A stretch of 64,000 bases of DNA, from contig OZ020611.1 of NCBI GenBank assembly GCA_963971575.1, forward strand, positions 225,114,260 through 225,178,259. Direction: 5' to 3'. The position numbers were made by a program, and so were the translations under genes. Positions 57,146-64,000 of the stretch are shown here, one piece after another. The notes beneath the pieces were generated by a model. The model had not been told where the DNA came from, ran no database searches, and saw only the letters and a program-made list of their open reading frames with translations. This DNA comes from Liopterus haemorrhoidalis. Its lineage: Eukaryota; Arthropoda; Insecta; Coleoptera; Dytiscidae. How positions within the stretch are numbered: the stretch's first letter is position 1; every line of letters begins with the position of its first letter.

Positions 57146-57614
57146 TTGTTTATGTATTGGACAGAGTGTGCTGTGATTTTTGTTTTGAGTGTTGACAATA
57201 AATTAGTAAAAATGACAGTTGTGTTTTTCATTAAAAAATCACTTCAGAATTATTAATTTAGTTGTGAAATACACGGATTTTTTTACGAAACAAAACACAG
57301 AAAAACGTTATCCTTCCGTGATATTCGACATTTTTGATTAAAATTATTATTAGAAGAAAAATAATTATTTTAAAAAATATTTGGTTTTGATGAAAGTAAG
57401 AAAAATGTGACTTTTTTTCTTTATTATTATTTTTTCAATGCTTTATTATTTTTTTATTTTTACGATTTATAGGGCAAGATTTACAATATCCCACTGCAAA
57501 CTCTATACAGATGGCAGCACATAACGACTACACTAAATAATTCAAGAATTATCAGTGGCTCTAAAACAATGGTTTCTGTTTATTTATCACATTAAAATAT
57601 CATTTACCTTTTAG
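56971..57614. other. AT-rich DNA, nothing recognised apart from the short repeats listed
   Basis: No coding frame or terminal repeats seen. Confidence 0.45.
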
Positions 57615-57960
57615 TTTAGGTTAGATTCACCTTAAAAGCACTATTTTAGGTTATGGTTGATAACTGTTTATTTTTATTTTTTTATAAACCACCTAAAAAT
57701 AAATTGTATTTTAACTGTTCTGTGCAGGGCTAGGGACAGTGATTCACCTTAAAAGCACTATCTTAGGTTATGGTTGATAACTGTTTATTTTATTTTTTTA
57801 TAAACCACCTAAAAATAAATTGTATTTTAACTGTTCTGTGCAGGGCCAGGGACAGTGATTCACCTTAAAAGCACTATCTTAGGTTATGGTTGATAACTGT
57901 TTATTATTATTATTTTTTTTTAATAAACCACCTAAAAATTGTTTTAAAAGTTCTGCACAG
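57615..57960 (+). repeat. Three tandem units of about 115 bp
   Basis: Each unit: GATTCACCTTAAAAGCACTA, TAGGTTATGGTTGATAACTG, AAACCACCTAAAAATAAATT, CTGTTCTGTGCAGGGC. The third unit is shortened at its end. Confidence 0.9.
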
Positions 57961-58074
57961 TCCCACCTGTTTAGAATCTCTGTATATTGAACAAATGACG
58001 TGTGTGTGACGCATGCGCAGTGTTCAGTGGGATATTGTAAATCTACCCCCTGATTTGAGATATAGTGTAAGTAC

Positions 58075-58175
58075 GATTTTTTCCGTGTGCCCTTTTTGCC
58101 GTGTGTGTATTTTTTCATGTGTGCTTTTTTCCGTGTGCGTATTAATCCGTGTGCGTTTTTTCCGTGTGCGTATTT
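58075..58175 (+). repeat. Minisatellite with CCGTGTGCGTATTTTT units
   Basis: About six units of 15-17 bp. Similar in motif (GTGTGNGNATTTTT) to 18515-18690. Confidence 0.8.
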
Positions 58176-58493
58176 TTATATTATATAAGAAAATGGAAAA
58201 TTAATTTTAATAAATATATTTTAAATTTAACGTCTCAAATAATTTTTAGTTTTAACATTATAAATATAATGCACTGAGTGAAAATGAATCTTTTACCCAT
58301 CTTAAAAAGTTAATGAATTAATAATTCGGATTAATGCTCATTATTTGTCCAGTTTTTAATAATGGGCGAAGAGTTGATTCAATTTGAATTGGATGAAGTT
58401 AGGCGTATGGCTAGAGAAAGAAGTCTGAGGTGTCGAGCAAGTTCCACATTAAGGTAATGATTTGTTTGCCAACACAGTTGGCAACGGGTGCAC

Positions 58494-59332
58494 TAGTTTC
58501 ATAAATAATGCACACGATTTTTTTTTACATATTTATTTTTATTACAGTATTTATTTACAATCCTTCAATATAGTCTCCCTGCTTCTCAATAACCAAGTCC
58601 CAACGTTTGGAAAGTTTTACTATTCCATCCAAGACACCATCTCTGTTCATCTGTCGAATGGCTCGGATAACGGCAGCATTAAGCTCTTCCAGAGACCGAT
58701 AACCATGTCCACGCATAGGTTTTTTCAGCTTTGGGAATAAATCGAAATCTGGTGGACTCATGTCCGGACTGTAGGGAGCATGAGGAAACACTTCCCAACT
58801 ATATTCTACGTTTCTGTTCAGCAATTTTTCTCTTGTTTAAATAATTTTTCAGAATTCGAAAAATTGACGTTGGTCGAATCCCTGTGGTTTCAGAAAGTTC
58901 CTCACATGTCGCACGACCTTCTTTTTTAAGAGCATCTGTCACTAGTTTCACACTTCGTTATCTGTTGATGTTTTTGGTTAATCGCTTATGCTCACACGAC
59001 CACCATGAAAACGATTAGCCAACTTGAAACTGTACTACGATCCACTATTAAGTCCCCGCAAATTTCACTTAAAGCTCTGTGGATTTCTGTCGGGTTTTTG
59101 CCACGTAAAGTTTAGATCTTAATGTACGACCTCTGATCGTCAACTGTTACAACACCCGAGACTCCTGTAGGCTTCATTTCTAGCTCGCGTTAAAAACAGA
59201 GTGAATTATAAATTAAAACAAAACACACGCTTCTTTCTCGAGCTTTCAACCACAATTGACATAATTGTCACTGTTGTTGCGTTATTCAAGCCGCAGTGTT
59301 GTCAACCTGTACATTATTTATGAATTAACCTA
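58494..59332 (-). mobile_element. Internally deleted mariner (839 bp)
   Basis: Inverted ends around TAGTTTCATAAATAATGCAC and the inverse of CATAAATAATGTACAGG, TA at both sides. The minus strand starts MKPTGVSGVVTVDDQRSYIK at 59176 (N-terminal helix-turn-helix, broken), then jumps to the C-terminal part at 58555-58824. Confidence 0.8.
58555..58824 (-). pseudogene. Mariner transposase C-terminal part
   Basis: EVFPHAPYSPDMSPPDFDLF contains the third catalytic Asp (YSPDMSP), then KLKKPMRGHGYRSLEELNAA and KQGDYIEGL. The first two Asp are deleted. Confidence 0.85.
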
Positions 59333-59649
59333 TATTAGAGGATTGTAAAGAAATACTGTAATAAAAATGTATACGTGAAAAACAATAAATTTATGTGCAT
59401 TGTTTATGAAATGGACCTCTTAAATATACACTATAAATGAATAAAAACACTTCTTGTTCAACTTTATAATAAAATATGTGTGAAATTGACAAATTTTAAT
59501 GCAGTGTAGTTAAACCCAGCAAAAGTTACTAGAAAAATATGGAAATCACAGGATTTATAGTTAAAAAGATCTATGTGATCTCGAGTTTAGTTGAACCATA
59601 CATAAACTGTAGGTGTGCAATGCACGTTAAAATAAACCTTCGATTAAGG

Positions 59650-60929
59650 CAAAGTTTCCCAAACTGTGCTCCGCGAGCAGATTAGACAGAAAAGTAAATA
59701 AAATAAATGTCATCGGATGTAAAAATAGTGTTTGTGTTTTTTTCAAAACAAACGTTTCACTCAGAAATGATACTGATCATTGAAAAAGTTTTAACCTATA
59801 TGAAATACAAATATACTGCTGAGTGACTGTTCTATTACAGGGCTGATATATTATAGGAGAGGCATATATAAATACAGTACAATTTCCTTAAAATTTGCCA
59901 AATAATAAATAATTCTGCCACAATCTCCGTCTCAGAACGTCCAGTAGACGACAAGTTTGTTCAAATGTTATAAAGGTAGCATTTTATTAGTTTTTTATCG
60001 GTATTTTCTATTTCTTACTTTGAAAAGCTTTTTTGCCCTAGTTCTAGTTATGTTTTTACCTACCCCTACATACATATACATATAAGGGAGGTATTATTAT
60101 CATATCAATTTTGACATTTTTAAATTTCGATGGATTATCACGAATTGAGGTTCGTACATAATATTTTTCCTATTTTTAGCATTATGTCTGTCGGTCTGTC
60201 TGTACATCTGTCTGTCGGTCCTTGGACACGTGTAAAGCAAATTTGGCTAGACGGATTTTTATGAAACGTCAACTTTTAGTAAAAATTGGTCGTCTAGAAA
60301 TGGAAGATTTTTTGTATCGGTTAAAATATTTCGAAAAAAATTAGTTAATAAAAATTGCTATACAAGCAATAACTAACAACTTTTAAACAACGACATTTTT
60401 TTAAACAACTTTTCTTTTGTTATATTTTTGCGATATTTTTTCCAAGTATCTATTTTATCACACGTAATGTTTCCATGTTTAATGTAAATAATTTCTTTGT
60501 TAGAAATTAGTTTGTTTAAGTACTTTGTGATGGCCACAGTTGCTTTTTTATATTTTTGCGTTATTTTTATTATAGTAATAATACTTAATAATACTTATTA
60601 AGTATTACTTTGGCATACGTATATGTAATGTTTCCATGATTATGGTAAATAATTTCTGTGTTAGAAAGTATTTTGTTTAAGAACTTTGTGATGGCGGTCA
60701 GTCTTGTGGTGGCCACAGCTGATTTTTTATTAATATGTATGCTTTTAACTAACAAAGCATTTTTGCATTTTGCTCAGTTACAGTATCCATCAACTGAGAA
60801 ATTTATACGACATATCACACGTCAAGATCCAACTAAAAAATATATATAAATATATAGCACCGATAGCGCGCCGCGACGAATTCTTCTCGTGAAAAGTGCT
60901 CCGCGGCTCAAAAAGTTTGGGAAAGTCTG
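59650..60929. mobile_element. Non-autonomous hAT (1.28 kb)
   Basis: Ends CAAAGTTTCCCAAACTGTGC and TTTGGGAAAGTCTG, exact 8-bp duplication GATTAAGG (59642-59649, 60930-60937). GC-rich terminal words GTGCTCCGCG / GTGCTCCGCGGC lie at both ends. Inside is a GTCT repeat (60087-60290). No transposase frame. Confidence 0.9.
60087..60290 (+). repeat. GGGAGGTAT...GTCTGTC repeat, copy 2
   Basis: AAGGGAGGTATTATTATCAT, TTTCGATGGATTATCACGAA, a GTCTGTC tract and CACGTGTAAAGCAAATTTGG, as at 33618-33870. Confidence 0.8.
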
Positions 60930-60963
60930 GATTAAGGTAAACTACAGTTTAAGTAAACTCTAG

Positions 60964-62545
60964 AAGTGCGATTGCCCTATCACCCACAAGAAATATAAAA
61001 TAAGTGCTATATTAAAAATATTTTTTTTAAATGCAATATTGGTGCAAAGAAATTGTCGTATAATATTGCAAAGGCTAATGTAAAGTTTTCAGTTAAAGGT
61101 GACGATTGAGAATCATATAAAGATAATATGAATTATGAGCTAGATAATAAATTGGCAAATTTCAAGTTATTTTGTCAAAAATTATTTCAAGTGGTTTCTA
61201 AGGAAATGACACTTATTGGAATAAGTGACATTTGTTTGAAAAATGCAGAATATTAACAAAGATCCCTAAAAATTGTTAGGATGAACGAGCGTTGCTTTGT
61301 TATTAACAAACACATTGTATGAAGGTAACTAATTAGATTGTTGACGACAATGCTAAGAGGTAAGAGGTTGTTTTGGTTAAATCATATGGCACGTGTTAGC
61401 CATAATGAGTAAAAACTAGATTTGAGATTTAATATTTGAGATTTTAATAATTGAGTATTAAGACTTGAAACACCAAAATATAAGATTTTGGTTATGATAT
61501 TTGCAACTTAATATTTGAGATTTGATGTTTGACATTTGATAATTAAGATCTGAGTTTCGAGATTTTAGTTTTGAATTTGAGCGTTTATTGGAAAAGACAA
61601 ACGACAGATCACTAGGATCGGATTGGCAGAATAAACTGAGAAATATAATAGATAATGAGTTGAGATTTTAAAGTTTGTTGCGTACCGCAAGACATGCCGC
61701 TGCCAGTGGCATCAGTCCGGTAATAGCTCTGTAACCATGGTGGCAGATGGTGAGCTATGGCGACGGGCTGATGATGATGATAAAGCACTGTGTGTGCAGA
61801 AACGAATAGACGCTCTCGGAGCTTAGCACTGTGTGTGCAGAAATGAATAAACGGCCTCTGAGCTTGTTGTACTGTAGACAATCTGTAATGAAGGAAACTA
61901 ATAGATAGTTACTGAGTATCTGAGCTTGTTGATCTAGTCACTGAGTTCGTGATAGAGAAATGAAATGATAACAAAAGTCTCTAAACTTTCAGATCACGAT
62001 TTATACTCTGCTATTGGAAGGTTTTGTTGTAAGCAAATATTTATTTTAACTAATTGATATTGGTGCATGGTTGATTTTGTGAAAGATCAATTCTGCGCCC
62101 AATTTTGCTCTATTTACAGATTATGAATTAGGTGAAGACTTTCAAGACGCAGTAGAAGATGAATGGTGGACCAGCTCAAGAATGGATCTCCATGGTATGC
62201 AGGATGCTGTCACTGGTATGCAAGATGCAGAATGCTGTTGTTGGTAGGGAGCAGACCACTGGTAATATGCAGGCTGCTGTTGCTGATAACAACAATGCTG
62301 TTAATGGTGTGAAAAATGCAGTTGCGTCCCGAGAACGTTCCGCATGTCAGTCTGGCCGTGTTAGCGAAAATATAATTATGCAACATTTATCCTTATTAAC
62401 GATCGTGGGGTGCTATATCGTTGCTAAGGCATATTGTTTTATGTAAATAGAATAGTAGAAAATATATCATATGATGTGTGAGACGTATTAGTTTATCAAT
62501 AAAATCATGTCTTATTATTCATAAAATACCTTTTTTATTAATATG
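60964..62545 (+). mobile_element. Second copy of the short LTR element, 3' LTR only
   Basis: Aligns with 10212-11762 over its full length (AGAAGTGCGATTGCCCTATC start; 3' LTR 62359-62545 beginning TGTTAGCGAAAATATAATTA). No 5' LTR. About 90% alike, with small indels. Frames 61612-61881 and 62159-62446 match frames in the other copy but have no recognised domain. Confidence 0.7.
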
Positions 62546-63087
62546 TACATATATTATGGCAGGGTATAATATCAACAAATATATTAGGGGCCCTAAGAGA
62601 AAATATTCACGAGGGGGCCAAAATTTAAAACTATGCCACTGGTTGTTACCGTCCCTGCTCATTTGTAAACACACTAGAAAAGGAACTGAACCATTAAAAT
62701 AATCAGTGACTAGATAACAATAATAATTTTAATGAAATACTTGCATACGAGCCCTGACAACTATATGTTCGGACATTTCATAATTTATATCTAAATATTT
62801 TTCTGGTACACCGTTACTCGCTAAATATATTTTTGATTAATTTTTTGAATTCCATTTAAGTTATAACCCTATTTTGACTACTTTATGATGAGAAAATAGA
62901 ATTAAAAATATATTTTAATTAGGCTTTAATATTTATTTAAACTGAACTCAGTTGACAATTAAAGGTGCGGACAAATTAATATTTAATAAACATTATAAAA
63001 ATTGAAATAGTGAGGTTTTTGATGAACTTATAAAATGGTATTGAGCTACCATCTCTCATTTTTAGAAGTTCTTTAATAAGACTAAAA
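62546..63087. other. AT-rich DNA with hAT-like fragment
   Basis: AAACTATGCCACTGGTTGTT near 62630 and GGGGCCCTAAGAG near 62588 look like a broken hAT end; the rest to 63087 shows nothing. Confidence 0.35.
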
Positions 63088-63383
63088 CAAAGATTTAGGT
63101 AAATCTTCAAAAATACATCAAATTATGTTCTATACAAATTTTTGTTCAAGGCTTGGTTTACTAGCAACAATTTTTTTTTAATTTTAAAGTTTATTAACTT
63201 CCGTTTTCAGTTTCGGATTTTCATAAAAAACAATAGGCTTCTTTAGTACCAGAACGAACTCTCTAAGTTAAACCGTTCTTGATATATCGTGTATACACAC
63301 ACTCACACACACACACACACACACGCACCCACGCATGCACGCACTCACGCACGCACGAACGCACGCACGCACGCACGTACTCA

Positions 63384-63414
<31 letters not shown>

Positions 63415-63415
63415 C
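63088..63415 (+). repeat. GGCGAAGGAAGACCTCC repeat family, copy 3, with CA/ACGC microsatellite tail
   Basis: ATTTAGGTAAATCTTCAAAA, CAAGGCTTGGTTTACTAG, ACTTCCGTTTTCAGTTTCGG, CAGAACGAACTC and ATCGTGTATACACACACTC as in 34680-34985, then a CACACA tract that grades into CGCACGCACGCA (63293-63415). Confidence 0.8.
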
Positions 63416-63789
63416 CTGTTTCAATTCAAAATGTTTTCAATTAATAGTCTTTTTTATAAATAATTAAGTAGGTACCAATCGTCAGGATCATAAGCCCCCC
63501 TTTTTTAAAAAGCACACAAAACTACCAAATTAAGCGTAAAAACGGCAGTTATGTACGTGTTATGACTTGTTATTGTTAACTTGTATTTATCTACATGCGC
63601 AAATGAAGAAAATAATGATGTGATAGGTTGCCTGAAATGAAATGAGTTGATTTTGCACCAGACTCGCTTGAGGATAAAGTTGGTTCTGTTTTGCCTTGCA
63701 CAATTCGATGCGACATTATAAAGGAATATCGCTGATTTTGTTCATATTTTTTCTGTTTTCTGAATAGCTTTCAAGATAAGAAATGATAA

Positions 63790-63954
63790 TCACGTGATAC
63801 CTCCATTTTGAATAAAATCAGCTCTGGCCACCACAGGATTGACCGCCATCAACCGATTTTTACCAAAAGTTGATCAACTAGTGCCTTTGATGTCAAAAGC
63901 TTAAATATGAAGTTTCATAAAATCCTTTTAGCCGAATTTGCTCTGCACGTGTAC

Positions 63955-64000
<46 letters not shown>
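63790..64000 (-). repeat. GGGAGGTAT...GTCTGTC repeat, copy 3, cut by the window edge
   Basis: Inverse orientation: AATCCTTTTAGCCGAATTTG, CACGTGTACACAGACAGACA, then a GACA tract to the end. Confidence 0.75.

Overview
The window looks like nuclear DNA of an insect, possibly a beetle or another insect with a large, repeat-rich genome (the order is inference). It is AT-rich, has spliced genes with introns of 2-11 kb, and is crowded with insect-type mobile elements: mariner/IS630, pogo, hAT, Harbinger, an I/LOA-like LINE, Penelope-like pieces, LTR relics, SINEs and many TA-flanked MITEs. Most long open frames here are shadows of simple repeats or pieces of transposons.

Host genes: all supported host exons lie on the minus strand and form a cluster of related membrane or secreted proteins. 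Gene 3 (55269 to about 38677) is the best resolved: a signal-peptide exon, two exons forming a four-cysteine N-terminal module, one exon with a recognisable cadherin repeat, one large exon with two degenerate cadherin-like repeats, a Thr-rich stalk and a membrane span, and a candidate short cytoplasmic-tail exon. Gene 1 (18930 to 419, running off the left edge) has the same first three exons, with identical intron phases and cysteine pattern, so it is a tandem paralogue. Gene 2 (35203 to 32415 and beyond) lies between them and seems to go straight from a signal peptide to a short juxtamembrane region and membrane span; it may be a shortened relative. All splice sites are read by eye from consensus and frame.

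Layout: 0-8 kb, gene 1 exon 3 and an intron holding a hAT in a hAT, a broken LINE reverse transcriptase with nested inserts, and a hAT MITE with a hairpin array. 8-19 kb, gene 1 exons 2 and 1, with an intron holding a 3.3-kb hAT (with LTR relics inside) and a deep nest (IS630/mariner > SWIM-family TA element > two inverted MITEs and a hAT). 19-32 kb, intergenic: GTCT-containing repeats with tRNA-like segments, a 120-bp satellite split by a hAT that itself carries Penelope-like sequence, MITE clusters, a full SWIM-family element and a 570-bp palindrome. 32-38 kb, gene 2, a deleted mariner and a GC-rich Harbinger-like element. 38-55 kb, gene 3, whose introns hold a hAT with TATCGATA arrays, a mariner split by a foldback element, and a pogo relic split by an apparently intact two-ORF LINE. 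55-64 kb, a LINE fragment, tandem repeats, a deleted mariner, a hAT, an LTR relic and microsatellite-tailed repeats.

The most interesting items are the tandem family of degenerate cadherin-like proteins, the nested transposons with readable target duplications that give a relative insertion history, the SWIM zinc-finger element, the hAT with terminal arrays of a DREF-type site, and a hammerhead-ribozyme-like motif in a Penelope-like repeat.
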